Source: Azolla caroliniana
Taxonomy: Eukaryota; Polypodiophyta
DNA length: 64,000 nt
Direction of reading: 5' to 3'
Assembly (NCBI GenBank): GCA_043228905.1
Contig: JBHGNT010000010.1
Location: forward strand, 2,728,001 to 2,792,000
Shown one piece after another: positions 18,315-30,025 of the stretch. Within the stretch, counting starts at the first letter, position 1; each line of letters begins with the position of its first letter. The notes under the pieces were generated by a model. The model saw only the letters and a program-made list of their open reading frames with translations, ran no database searches and was not told where the DNA came from. A program made the translations under genes and the position numbers.

Positions 18315-21046
18315 TACTCCCCCTCTTTAAAACATTGCACTCTTGCAATGGAAAGTTAGGGAAGTTAGTTGTGAGAGTACTCTCGCGTTCCCATGTGGCA
18401 TCTTTTATTGATTTATCCATCCATTTTATTTTAAATTCTCGTATTTCTTTAGTACGTAATTTTTTTGTTTTAACATTGAGAATTCTTTCTAGTACATGTG
18501 GTTTAGAAGATACATCTTCAGAAGTAACCAGAGTTTCAGTTGTAACTGTATTGTCGCCAGAACCTAGAAGTTCTTTTAGACGACTCACATGAAAGACTAG
18601 ATGAATTCCAACACCATCGGGAAAAGCAAGACAATAGGCTGATGACCCAATCGGTTTGAGGGCTGTAAAAGGTCCACAAAACCGTGAGGCTAACTTAGCG
18701 CACTTACCCGTAGACAATGTCTTAGAATTGTGAGGTACACGTAAAAATACCTTCTGTCCAGGGTTGAATACACGAGGTTGCCTATGATGATCGGCATAAA
18801 AACGCGCTCTATCTTGAGCTGTTTTTATATTATCTCGTGCAATATGCAACATATCTTGCATATCCCAAAGAAAGTTTTGCGTACTTCGCAACTCATCATG
18901 ATGTATATTAACATCAATCGGGGCTCGCGGCTGAAAACCATACATCAACATAAAAGGACTATATCCCGTCGACGTATGCTTGGAGCTGTTATAAGCAAAC
19001 TCCAATATTGGGAGATAACGTTCTCATTTTGTTGGTTTTGCACCAACATATGCTCGAAGCATGTCCTCAATAATTTGATTTACTCGTTCTGTCTGCCCAT
19101 CGGATTGAGGATGATCCATGGAGCTCATGCTCAACGTAGTTTCTAACTTCTTAAAGACTTGTGTCCAGAAGTCACTAGTAAATTTTGGATCTCGATCACT
19201 CACGATATTCATCGGTAAGCCATAAAAACGAAATAACTCGTCAACGAATTGGTAAGCCAATTCAGGAGCTGTTACCGTGGTTTTAGTAGCAATAAATCTG
19301 GCCATTTTAGTTAGTCTATCAACCACAACCCAGATGGCATCATGGCCTTTTTGGGTGCGAGGAAGGCTAACAATAAAATCCATGGATATACTTTCCCACT
19401 TATTATTGGGAATGTCCAAAGGATGTAAAAGTCCTGCGGCTTTAAGTCGCTCAGCTTTGTTAACCTGACATTGGTGACATTTAGTCACATAGCTATGTAT
19501 GTCCGGACGCATCTTAGGCCAATAAAATTGAGTGGAGATGAGAACGAGTGTATGATGTATTCTAGGGTGCCCTGCCGAGGGTGCATCATGGCATTCAAAA
19601 AGAATCCTCTTTTTGACCTCGGGTAAATCTGGAACACAAACCTTCCCATTACGGTAGAGCAGACCGTTAGCAATGTGGAAGTATTCCTTCGAGGATGTGG
19701 TGGTGTTTGTTCCAGACTCAACTCTTGCCCAGTATTTTGCAAAATAACTATTATCAGGATACTTTCCTCGAAGGTGATCATAAAGATCTGATGATATTTC
19801 AGTGAAGCTAAGCATGTTAACTTCACGGATGCGACTTAGTGCATCAGCAACTGTGTTCATGGAACCTTTACGATATCGTATGGAAAAATCAAAGTCCTAG
19901 ATGAGATCAGCCCATCGTGCCTTACGACCTTTCAGGTCTTGTTGGTCAAAAAAATATTTCAAGGACTCGTGGTCCGTAGTTACCACAAAGCGATTTCCAT
20001 AAAGATAATGGCGCCATGTTTTGAGCACATGTATAACTGCAAATAATTCCTTTTCGTGAACGGTATACCAACATTGAGCGAAATCAAGTTTCTTACTCTC
20101 GAATGCTATTGGTTTACCATCTTGATATAAGACAACACCTATAGCATAATTGCTTGTATCGGTTTCAACCTCAAAAGGTTTTGAAGGATCGGGTAAAAGA
20201 AGTGAAGGAGTCTTGCATACCAGGTCCTTGAGTTCCTTAAAAGTGAGGTCTAGTGTAGCATTCCACACAATAGGTTTTGTAGACTTACGTGTTTGACCTT
20301 TTAGAAGATCAGTAAACGGCGTCGTCAATTGGGAGTAATTACGAAGGGATTTTCGCAAAAACCCGACAAAACCAAGGAATGATCGAACTTCTCGAATATT
20401 CTGAAGAGTGGGCCAAAGCTTGATTTTCTCGATGCGAGAAGGATCAATTTCAACTCCTCGTTCGGTTATGAGATGTCCAAGATAAGTAATTGATTTCTTG
20501 AAGAACTCACATTTTGAGATCTTCGCGTAAAACTGTTTGTCACGCAATGTTTATAAAACAAAGCGGACATGTTTAGCATGTTCTTGTAATGTACGGCTAT
20601 AAACTAAAATATCATCCAAGAAAATAACGACAAATTTTCCAAGTTGTTCTCGGAAAATGTGATTCATTTCTTATTGAAATGTAGTTGGAGCATTGGTCAA
20701 ACCAAAAACCCTAAACTCTAAACTCATAATGGCCATAGCGCGTACGAAATGCCGTTTTAGGAACATCGTCCTCACTTATACGAATTTGATGGTAGCCAAT
20801 ACAGAGATCAAGTTTCGTAAAATACCGAGCTCCCTGGAGACGGTCAATTAGATCGTCGGCCCGGGGCAATGGATACGAATTCTTGATCGTTACTTTATTC
20901 AAGCGCCGGTAATTAATACACATACGCCATGTGCCCTTTTTCTTTTTAACCAAGAGAACTGGTGCACCCCATGGAGATTTACTATAACATATATAACCCA
21001 TTCGTAAATAGTCCTTGAGTTGCTTAGATACCTCATCATCTTCGGA
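18315..21046 (-). pseudogene. Gypsy B Pol: RT, RNase H, integrase, chromodomain, few stops
   Basis: Four long frames follow one another. RT 21001-20711 has [19 protein letters not shown] and [16 protein letters not shown]; the FLDD active site (about 20610) is in the gap before 20547-19897, which carries the RT end and RNase H (VETDTSNYAIGVVLYQ; TTDHESLKYF). Integrase 19860-19024 has H-x9-H finger residues [32 protein letters not shown] and GQTERVNQ, with the full D,D,E set. 19005-18315 has the GPF tail and chromodomain ERILNVKTKKLRTKEIREFK...ATWERE. Breaks include stops near 21053, 19895 (CAG to TAG) and 19020 (TGG to TGA), and a rearranged PFGMT block near 20705. Confidence 0.85.
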
Positions 21047-22825
21047 TCAACTTAAGCGATAAGGAGGTATACTTATTGGTGCAACACCAGGTACAATATC
21101 TATACGATGGTCTATATTATGTTTAGGAGGTAAGCCATTTGGTAGTTCACTCGGAAAAACATCACAAAAATCATTTAAGATTTCATCAAGTTGTTGTTGT
21201 TCAAAATATGTTAATTGAACCGAGACATTATCGATATTGTAAACGTGAATGTCTGGATCAAGTACACAATAAAATAGAGTAGAACAAGACAACTCGGATA
21301 TTGATGGACACGGGGAAACAATCGAGAGGGATTGTTTTTTTACACATTGAATAAAATGAGTATAATCGTTCAGTACAAATGTAATTGAATGATGAACCCA
21401 ATCAATAGATAAAGAAGAGCTTTTATTATAGAACCAGGGATAACCCAGTATTACATCAGTGGTACAAAGATTCATTACATGGAAGTCTACTTCCTCTATA
21501 TAAGTGTCAATAGAAATTCCTAATGAATGAATCGCCCCGTTTATGTATTGTACTCTTCCATCAGCCAAGTGCACCGTGTATGTGTGATCACTTACGGTGG
21601 GTTGGATTCCCCATATCTGAACCAAACGATCATTCACAAATTTGTGTGAGCTTCCCGAATCAAATAAAAATTGTACGGGAGATCCATTGATATACCCGTT
21701 TGCATGTAGTGAATCATTGGGACCCAATACATAGTGAGGGAAAGAACATTGACAATTACTTAAATGATGTGTATAGACCTGAAGGACATTAGGAATCTGA
21801 CCTTTATGGTCTGCAACTTTAGCTTTGTTGTCGTGCTCTTTCCGTTGGAGCTTTCGACATTGATCTTTTGTATGACCCTTCTTTTTGCAGAATACGCAAA
21901 AAGGATGTTGTCGCTTACAATCGCGATCCATGAATTCGTTGGGTGTCTTGCGTTTCCCAGCGAATTGCGACTGCTTAGTCCCAGGCGCTTCGTTGGGTTT
22001 ATTGTGGTCCTTCTTCGAAGTGTGTTGATAGCGAAGAACTATTTCAACGGCCTCTTCGAAGGATTTTGGATCCTTATCGTGCACTATCCAGTGATAGTCC
22101 GAATTGGGGATGCCATTGACAAAACAAGCTATTAACCAATTGTCCCCTTCTAGACCCAACTTTTGGATTTGGGTTCTAGCATGGTGGACATAATCTTCTA
22201 GCAAGGAAAATTTCCGACTAGAGAGGTTCATTAAAGTTTGTGTTGCCTCGGTTCGAGAGGGAGGTTGCAGAAATTGGCCCTTGAAGACTGTGACAAAATC
22301 TGTCCAGGTATCGGGCAATTTCCCCAACGTACGGAGCCCACGCCACCAGGTGGCGGCCTTACCCCCTAGTTCTCGGCCGACATATGCAATCTTCGTACTA
22401 TCTGGCGTGGGATAGAGCTCAAAATGAGACTCCCATCGGCCCAACCACGTGCAAATTGCTTCTTTGGTTTTTTCCTTTTTGTCTCCCGTAAATGGCTTAA
22501 CGACAAACGATGGTTCACCCTGTCGCTCATCAGGTCTATTAGTCTCACGTTGTAGACTAATGACACGTGCCTCGAGAGCACTTTGAGATTGCCGAAGTTC
22601 GGTCATCTGTTGAGCGATGAAACTAAGGTATTGGGTTATTTGCGAAAAATACATCTCAATGGACATTTGTCTAGGAGGATTCCCTTGAGTTCCTTCCGCT
22701 TGAGCGGATGACATCGGGTCGTTATTTTGAGCCATTAAATGATTATTTCTGGAAAAGAAATAGGATAAGGTCAAAGAGATAGTCATAACATCATGTCGTG
22801 ATGTAAACATATCATGGGCAAACAT
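21047..22825 (-). CDS. Gypsy B Gag-protease frame (592 codons, truncated by a stop)
   Basis: The first 30 codons, up to MAQNNDPMSSAQAEG, may be leader; the second Met is the likelier start. Then come a coiled-coil-prone region (about 50-95), the retrotransposon Gag core (FTGDKKEKTKEAICTWLGRW to ALRYQHTSKK, about 115-290), a CCHC knuckle (CVFCKKKGHTKDQC, about 325), aspartic protease with [14 protein letters not shown] (about 410) and VILGYPWF, and the RT approach IPPYRLS. The frame ends at a stop where gypsy C reads RLSRLEEDE, consistent with CGA to TGA. Confidence 0.85.
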   Translation of the reverse strand: MFAHDMFTSRHDVMTISLTLSYFFSRNNHLMAQNNDPMSSAQAEGTQGNPPRQMSIEMYFSQITQYLSFIAQQMTELRQSQSALEARVISLQRETNRPDERQGEPSFVVKPFTGDKKEKTKEAICTWLGRWESHFELYPTPDSTKIAYVGRELGGKAATWWRGLRTLGKLPDTWTDFVTVFKGQFLQPPSRTEATQTLMNLSSRKFSLLEDYVHHARTQIQKLGLEGDNWLIACFVNGIPNSDYHWIVHDKDPKSFEEAVEIVLRYQHTSKKDHNKPNEAPGTKQSQFAGKRKTPNEFMDRDCKRQHPFCVFCKKKGHTKDQCRKLQRKEHDNKAKVADHKGQIPNVLQVYTHHLSNCQCSFPHYVLGPNDSLHANGYINGSPVQFLFDSGSSHKFVNDRLVQIWGIQPTVSDHTYTVHLADGRVQYINGAIHSLGISIDTYIEEVDFHVMNLCTTDVILGYPWFYNKSSSLSIDWVHHSITFVLNDYTHFIQCVKKQSLSIVSPCPSISELSCSTLFYCVLDPDIHVYNIDNVSVQLTYFEQQQLDEILNDFCDVFPSELPNGLPPKHNIDHRIDIVPGVAPISIPPYRLS

Positions 22826-24432
22826 TAATCGATATCATGATCTCACGTCAATACCCCTCTAGACATATGAGATGAGGTTCAAGATCAAGTTACTATGGTA
22901 ACACAAAGGTGTTTTAAAAACCATGGGGGTGACAAATAAATGTCTTTCCCTAATCTCTATATCGATTTTTTCATGGTGGCTCTCCGAGGCTTAACCATGT
23001 ATGTTCGCGTCATGAATAGTTTATACACGAAAAAAATGTTAACAACAAACTATGTTTCTGTGCCCACATATGTGGTTTCGGCTCTTTAAGTCCTATTACG
23101 AAGACCCCGAAGTGCACTTAGACCTCAAGTCTAAACATGTGTTATAATTATATGTATCAACGATATTGTATGGTCTTGGTCATATTTGAACTCGAGACCT
23201 CGAGAACAAATGCATTAAACACTTGAGCCAACCAAGTAGGTTGCTCCTCTTGAATGTTTAATGTTTCATGCGTAGAAGAGATATGCGAGGCATTTGCCCA
23301 TATATGTTTTTTTAAAAGAAACATATATGTCAAGAGTCCTTATTTCGCCCTCATTTACTACAACTATGTTGGTACGTTACCTAACCTCAAGTCTCGTAAT
23401 TACGATGGCATACGCCAAAGTGCAACCTAATGGTCAAGCCAAATGAGCCCTCTTTTCGTAGTAGGCCCACGTGGCCCATCACATGGTCACGTCATTACAA
23501 ATGCCTCTCGTAAGAATGATCTCATGGTGGCATCGTATCCATGTAATGAGGGAGGGATGTTGGATATGTGTGTCATAAGAGCGACCTCACATGAAGTGGG
23601 TCAAACCCTACGTACTCAACATCATTATGGCTATTGGCATTTCTTTACGTAATGAAATATCGAAGTCACCAATGGGGATTTCAACAATAAAAAATTGTTG
23701 AAAAAAGGGATGGTGACAACACGATTCTCACAAAAATGTGAGGACGGCCATCAAGATCCTTTCCCCAAAAAGGAAAACATTCGATTTAAAATCACGTAAT
23801 AACTTATATACACATATGTATATTATCACATATATACGATCAACTACGTATACACATGACCACATATGCGTATATAAAAGAAATCGTTATATTTAATGGC
23901 CAAAATTGACGTAATCGAGATACGTAATTGAGGCATATACCTCTACGCACACAAGACATCCAAAAATAAGGGTTCAACGTAATACGCAATTGAGGTATTA
24001 ACCTCTTACGCATACGAGACCAAACGCATATCATTTACAACAAAATCGTGGTGTTGACCTCATACGCAAACGTAACATATGTTCGTGTACGTAATACGTA
24101 ATTGAGGTATTAACCTCGTACGCATACGACACTCATCACATATTATTTATATGTCAAACAAGGTATTGACCTCGTGCACATATGTAAACGTTTTATATAA
24201 CCAATTAAATACCACTACAACATCATTTAATTAATGAAAATAATCTACATATTAACCATACACATGATTAGATGGGAGAAGAAAAAAATAGACCAAAAAT
24301 AACAAGAAAGATTACCGAAGTTCCTTGTGGATCCTTGTCTGCATGAAGGCCAACCGCACAATGATCGATCGCCATCCATCGAGAAGATAAGACCAACAAA
24401 AGAAAGATTAGTACATATGCTCAGATACCAAA
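22826..24432 (-). other. Gypsy B long untranslated leader with repeats and a SINE-like piece
   Basis: 1.6 kb of non-coding leader lies between the primer site and Gag. It is related in places to the gypsy C leader (GTGTTTTAAAAACCATGGGGG near 22910). 23900-24190 has four or more copies of a motif with the inverted core AATTGAGGTATTAACCTC flanked by ACGTAATACG and TACGCATACG. 23165-23245 on the minus strand has a tRNA-like A box (TTGGCTCAAGTG) and B box (GGTCTCGAGTTCAAAT), suggesting a captured SINE fragment. No protein is evident. Confidence 0.6.
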
Positions 24433-24888
24433 TATTAGAGACATGTACTAAAGTAAGCATTAGATAAGGATAGATCTAGGTAGATAGAAAGAAAGGAGAG
24501 AGAGAAAGAAGGGTGCCGATCCACCCGACCACCCCCGAGCAAAGGGATCGAGACAGACTCGAGCCTCGATCGGCGTCCCATACCACCGTCGTGGCATCGA
24601 GTTGTACCTGGTGCTGGCGCGCTCGCTACAAGAGTTGACCCACCACAAGACAGAGTCTCGACGTAGTCAACCAAATTCTGAAATGAGGGTAGCTAGGCCT
24701 CTATTTATAGCGATACGCAAGGCCCCCGGCCATGTTCACACTTGGCCTAATGGGTTGTCTCAATCCCGAGGATTTAAAAGTAATCCTCCCCTTCTTCACA
24801 CTCTCGTTTAACCCTCACACTTATCCACGTGTATAGAATACTACGGTAAATTTTCACCACGGGATATTATATGGTCATGCCCGTAACA
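24433..24888 (-). repeat. Gypsy B 5' LTR (right in the window)
   Basis: 456 bp, matching the left copy with about 14 substitutions and 6 extra bases in the GAAAGAAAGGAGAGAG tract. It drives the minus-strand element. The target duplication CTCTT follows at 24889-24893. Confidence 0.9.
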
Positions 24889-24949
24889 CTCTTCCTCTCA
24901 CTCTCTGCATTCCTACCTACTTTTCTATTTGAGGTTAAGGCTTGATTTA

Positions 24950-26480
24950 TCCTCTTAAGCAATTATGCTCTATCCATTGCAAGTGGTTCATGACTTGAGA
25001 TAGACATTGTGGGTTACTGCTCGTGTGTGATGTTCTTGCATTTTTCCTTATATGTGATGATGTGCATGTAGAATTCATACAAAGATTGATATTTCTATCA
25101 TCTTTTGTTGGTTGCATGTAAATGAATGAACATCCTATTGTAGCTCTAAAGGGGTTGGGAATCAAATTACAATGGCATTCTTGGGAATAAGGTATCTCGT
25201 GGTTAGTATTGAAGGAGATGTGGAATAGGTAATCAATGTAACTGTAGCTTTAGTAGTTCTATGTGTGAACAACATAACTAGCACAATCATTGGTCCTTTC
25301 TTAACTTCCCTCTTAAATAATGCGCAAATAAAAAACGAAGTTATATGTGCATCCCAAATCACCAAATTTAACTCATCCTTAAATCACTAAGCCAATATTT
25401 GGTACAATACTTTGTGTCAGCCTATTTCCTCACTTTTGACATAATCCACAACTTCTTGTTGACAGTCCATTGAAAGATCTCTCACAAGGAAACTCACTTG
25501 CTCTTTTACATGGCATATCAACTTCCAAAAGAAGGGTTCTTGCAATTTGTGATATGTTCCAACAACTCGCATAGGAACTTTTGCATTGACCCATGAAGAA
25601 AACCTAAGAAGTGTCTTTTTATATGTGTTCTATGAGTTAATGGAGACCGTGCTTGGGGTTTTAGATTAATTTATCCGCATGATGATTGCATGAATTGGCT
25701 AAGAATCATGACCATATAGTTAAGTTCAAGTGGAGACGGGGAAGGGGGGGTTGTCGTGGTGGTATGATCATTAAATTGATAAGATATTTAGTTATTTGGT
25801 GCCATTATGTCATATTGCGAATAACAATGATGAAGTAGGCTTGAATCTTCAAATTGTGGTCAATCATGGTTGTCATTGGATTGAAAAATTTCATGGTGAA
25901 TTCGAACAAGTTTGATGTGTGACAGTGTTGTGAAAGCAAGATCCAAGAGGTGTACATATGGTTGATATCAAGGAAGTAGCGAAGCTCATCAACATTATTC
26001 ACTTTGAACTTGGATGCAAATAGAGACTTTGCTTTCTTAATGACAACTAAATCTTCTCCTTCAATTATTAGGTCACCAACATACAAGAGGATGAAAGTGG
26101 TATTGTGAGACTTAGCTCACACGTAGAGGGAGTTATTTGACTTGGACATGTAAAGTTGATGTTATCCTTGATGTTTGCTTGAGGCCATATAATGGCATCT
26201 TGAGCCGTCACACCATGCACGGGGCATTCCAACTAGAATATGACTGATTACTGTCTGTAAACCTCATCCTCAACCTCTCCTTGCAAGAATGCATTCTTCA
26301 CACCCATTGAATGGAGGTGCCGCCAAATTATTGCAATGAGAACTACAATAGTTTGCATGACGGCCATTTTTGCCAAAAGAAAAGGTTGAAGCCAATTTTT
26401 CTTTTGACTTCTTGTTTTGATCTTATATGGAGCCTAAATAATGACGACTTGTAATATAGAATTTATTTCAAATCAAAGTT
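24950..26480 (-). pseudogene. Copia F: decayed copia reverse transcriptase/RNase H remnant
   Basis: From right to left on the minus strand: [20 protein letters not shown] (about 26320-26260), the RT block that copies a conserved [10 protein letters not shown]; then 26086-25805 with YVGDLIIEGEDL (active site YVDD changed to YVGD) and FKVNNVDELRYFLDI. Further left, short in-frame pieces up to 25440 could be the RNase H tail. Stops and indels are frequent, and no LTRs can be found. This copy is far older than its neighbours. Confidence 0.6.
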
Positions 26481-27218
26481 ATTTAGGCATTATAGAGGAT
26501 ATCTTAGTGAGATGCTCAGAAAAAAAGATTTGATCCACTTGTCTCCCCTTGATTCTCACTCACACTTGCGACTCGCGAACACACTTCATAGAGATCATCC
26601 ATTATAGTCATGACCCAAAACTTCCATCCATAAAGATCCTCTATCGTCTTAGTTATCACCTAAACTTCCATCCATGATGGGTGGGTGATCTAGTTAGCCT
26701 AAGGCCCCTTTGTCAAATCATGAGACATTACTACTAATGCATGTGCACATGATGTTATACATAAAGGTACATCTCAATTCACACCTTTCTCCCACATGTT
26801 AATGAATGTTCTTCATGAGGTTTAGAAGCACACTTATACTTGCATGTCAAGATTGGCAAGGAATGACCATTTACCATGTTGATGTAAGAAACTACTAAAC
26901 AAATCAAGAGGCCTTTTTCTTATTTAAAGCATTTGATGTACGTAGGATTTCCATTTATTTATTAGTGAAAAGTTTGCTTTCTTGTTTTCTTGAGGTGTTC
27001 TAAACTAAAAGCTTGGACAATACATTACAATACATTACCATACCATTATTCGTATAACTTAGTACCATTGTTATTTGGTTACATGTAGTGCGTGTAATAT
27101 TCAATTAAACAAGAGCATTCCACCAAAATAAGGTCCCTATATCAAATAAACGTTTTGTAAATACATATATACCTTTGTAAGACATCTATTCTAGTTCTCC
27201 CTATGTTGCTGACAACCA
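26481..27218. other. No gene seen
   Basis: AT-rich sequence with no frame longer than chance and no recognisable repeat ends. Short minus-strand pieces near 26500 could be the upstream end of the copia F remnant. Confidence 0.4.
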
Positions 27219-27418
27219 TTATTCAATCTATTTTAGGGTGAGATCCATGGATGAAACATTAAACACTGTCCTCAGCATATAACATGGCAACAGAATTTGA
27301 TTGCAATATAATTGCACAATTATTCAATCTATTTTAGGGTGAGATCCATGGATGAAACATTAAAACTTGTCCTCAGCATATAACATGGCAACAGAATTTG
27401 ATTGCAATATAATTGCAC
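27219..27418. repeat. Tandem duplication of about 101 bp
   Basis: Two nearly identical units, each running from ATTCAATCTATTTTAGGGTG to GCAATATAATTGCAC, lie head to tail with an offset of 101 bp and only two or three differences. No coding content. Confidence 0.9.
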
Positions 27419-28246
27419 TTTAAGCAATAAAAAAGAGCAAACTAATGTCAACTTTATTATATGACTTTGAGACACTCTCGCAGCAATATTCAGAACCTTT
27501 GAAATAAAATTTTAATAAAGCAAACAGAAATAATATCCACAAAAGAGCTTGCCATTACACTTGATGTTAGATATTTAATTACTCTTGTTAATGCAATCAA
27601 AGATGTTTTTGTACACCCAGCTTTGTGGCAAAACTTATCGTACTCATCAATGAAAGGAATCCAGGTTGCAGCCAGTATTTTATTAGCAAAATACTCATTT
27701 ATAATGCAAAATTGAAGGCTCTGATTTACTAAAACGTTAGGCCATTTGTTTATTGTCTATCACTACCTGAAAAATTCAAACATCTGAGTACTGTGACAAT
27801 TCCAGAAAGATGATTCACATAATGATGATGAACTCCAAAAACACTGGCCCAGCACAGGTCCTCAGCATTAGCCTCATGTATCATCCAAATCATCTGAGCA
27901 GTAAAAAAGTTGTATTACCGGCTATGGTATAAGATATTAATACTGCATTAGGTACCATCATCATCATCATCTGAAGAAGCCAAAACCCAAATTTCAAAAT
28001 TCAAATTGACCTCAATGGCAAGCCACCAAAATAAAGAATATTCTTGTGAACTCATTATGTTTATTTGCCAGTAGAAATTAAGGCCACATTTCAATTATCA
28101 CAGAAATCTCAAGGGTAAAGGGCATGCATAGATTCTCAATCAGATTATATGTAGGTAAGAGTCAAAATTAATCAATTTATTTGTTAGCAAAACCCAAGCA
28201 ACGTAATTAGTTCACTATGTTTATTAAGGACTTCAGATGTGAAAAA
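27419..28246. other. No gene seen
   Basis: AT-rich non-coding sequence. A short (CAT)n run is near 27958. It could be intron or 3' flank of the candidate minus-strand gene at 28248-31413. Confidence 0.35.
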
Positions 28247-28247
28247 C

Positions 28248-28510
28248 TAAGATGTTCGTTTCACCTTTGATGGAATAACTAACCCTCCATATGTGGTATT
28301 GCGTGGCATAAAAATCATTGCACTTGGTTCAGACCTCTTCAAAGGAATTCTGAGAATGAACTCGACACCAACCATCGGTACAACATTGTCATATTTTACT
28401 ATGGGCATAGGCATCCATTCGGCAACAAGACAGGATAAATTTCTGTCACTAATGTCGTGGATAGAATGTTCAAATCTATTAAATGAATTGTTCATCAATT
28501 CCTTACATAT
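28248..28510 (-). other. Exon-like open stretch, unrecognised
   Basis: About 83 codons are open on the minus strand, ending at a TAG (28247-28249). The sequence is of mixed composition, not repeat-derived, with segments such as FEHSIHDISDRNLSCLVAEW and VPMVGVEFILRIPLKRSEPS. The composition looks like a real protein, but I do not recognise a family. Upstream on the minus strand, TTCCTGTTGTATCAG could be a splice acceptor. It might be a terminal exon of the candidate gene starting near 31413, or a pseudogene fragment. Confidence 0.25.
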
Positions 28511-29228
28511 GCTTTACATATACTGATACAACAGGAACACAGTATGAAGCCAGCATCATCGCTATTTTCTTATAGATACCCATCATTACTACTATATCTC
28601 TAGCCCACGTCAAAGCCAGGCCTAATTCATTCAGAAATTACAATCCGTTGTAGTGGATTTCCTTTACAGAAAGTATAAGGGGCATGCCATTTTGCTTAAA
28701 AAAGAACCTGACTATAATTCTGTTCCCTTCTCAACTGTATATGCACATGAACCTGTGCATATGTAGATCGACGCATGTGTCTTTTGTATGTACGGGTTGT
28801 GCTTTTAGCAGTCAATTATGAACTTCTTTTGGAGAATATTGTGTGATTAGACCTTAATTTCAACCATGCCAATGAGTAAGATTTGTTCATTGCATTAAAG
28901 TTGTGATTGGCTAAAGGGATGTGCGATCCACATTTAAAATGTGGGAAGGACAGACTGACAACTGATGAGCTTCAAGTTTTAACATCCTCCCTATCTTCCA
29001 TCCCTCTCTCCTCATTCCTGTCTACTTCTCCTTCCTAAATCCTTTCTCCCACCACTTATTCTTGTCCCTCCTCTTGCTGCTCTGGCCTTTTCCCCTCATA
29101 TTCTTCCCTTGACTCCCTTCAGCTTCTTTTCCCTCGATCCTCTCTTCTCCATTCCTTTTGATTTCTCTCCCACTATTGGTTACATGTGTACATACACTAT
29201 ACAACTATAACATACATCTTTCAGTCTG
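28511..29228. other. No gene seen
   Basis: Non-coding. A pyrimidine-rich block at about 28985-29165 gives a low-complexity charged frame on the minus strand that I do not accept as a gene. Confidence 0.4.
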
Positions 29229-30025
29229 CAATTTCATCCATCTGAGGACTGAAACAGGGCACTACACTTTGATGCTGTTAATAATTCTCTATGTTGGAAA
29301 GACTTCCTCCTCGATTAAAAATAACGAGAGTTTTCCTTTGATCTCCTTGATTGTTTGTTGCATTGTCCTCCGTCAGAAAGAACTCAGAAGTGTGGCTTGG
29401 CCAAACCTCAATTTACAAAAATTAGAGCTTGGTTTGCTATATTTTTAAGACTTGTATCATCTATTTTTCACATCATCAGTAATACAGAGAATAACCATGC
29501 TGGTTCATGATTGCCTAATTTTGAGTTAAGTTAGCTATCCCATTAATTCTTGTATCCATCACTTCTCTCAAGTTCAAGCTACTGATATATGGTGTGATCA
29601 AATTGTTAAGTAGTAACTTTGCTACCATCCCTTTGAGGACCAAAACAGGGCATTTCAGAGTGAATCACTACCCACTGATACTGCTAATAACTCGAAGTTA
29701 CAGGAACTTCATCTTGGATCAACAAATAACGAGTCTTTCCCTATGTTACCTTCGATTGTTTGTCATATTGTCCTCAATCAGAAAGAATTCAGAAGTGTGG
29801 CTTGGTCATACCTCAAATTATAACAATTAATCCTCGGTTTGCTTTACTTTTAAGACGTCTATAATCTATTTTCCACATAATCAGTACTCAAGAGAATGAC
29901 CATGCTGGTCCCTGAACTGCCTTATTTTGAGTTGAGTAGCTGTCCCATTACCTCTTGTACCCATCACTTTCGTCAAGTTCAACCTACAAATGAGTTGTTG
30001 CAATCAAATGATCAGGTCATCTTTC
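29229..30025. repeat. Diverged tandem duplication of about 400 bp
   Basis: Two units (about 29229-29628 and 29629-30025) share the same order of blocks: GAGGAC(T/C)GAAACAGGGCA, AATAACGAG, TTTGT...ATTGTCCTC, GAATTCAGAAGTGTGGCTTGG, TTTTAAGAC, CATGCTGGT and CCATCACTT. I estimate roughly 80% identity. The short open frames in each unit are not conserved with each other in length. Confidence 0.75.

Larger units (their letters stand above)
17865..24888 (-). mobile_element. Gypsy B: chromodomain-type Ty3/gypsy retrotransposon
   Basis: 7024 bp. LTRs are at 17865-18314 and 24433-24888, with the target duplication CTCTT at 17860-17864 and 24889-24893. The minus-strand primer site TGGTATCTGAGC (24419-24430) is one change from the tRNA-Met complement. 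Gag-protease is one frame (22825-21047), followed by RT, RNase H, integrase and a chromodomain with a few stops. Its protein is clearly the same family as gypsy C (34865-41968). About 14 substitutions and a 6-bp indel separate the LTRs (about 3%). Confidence 0.95.
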
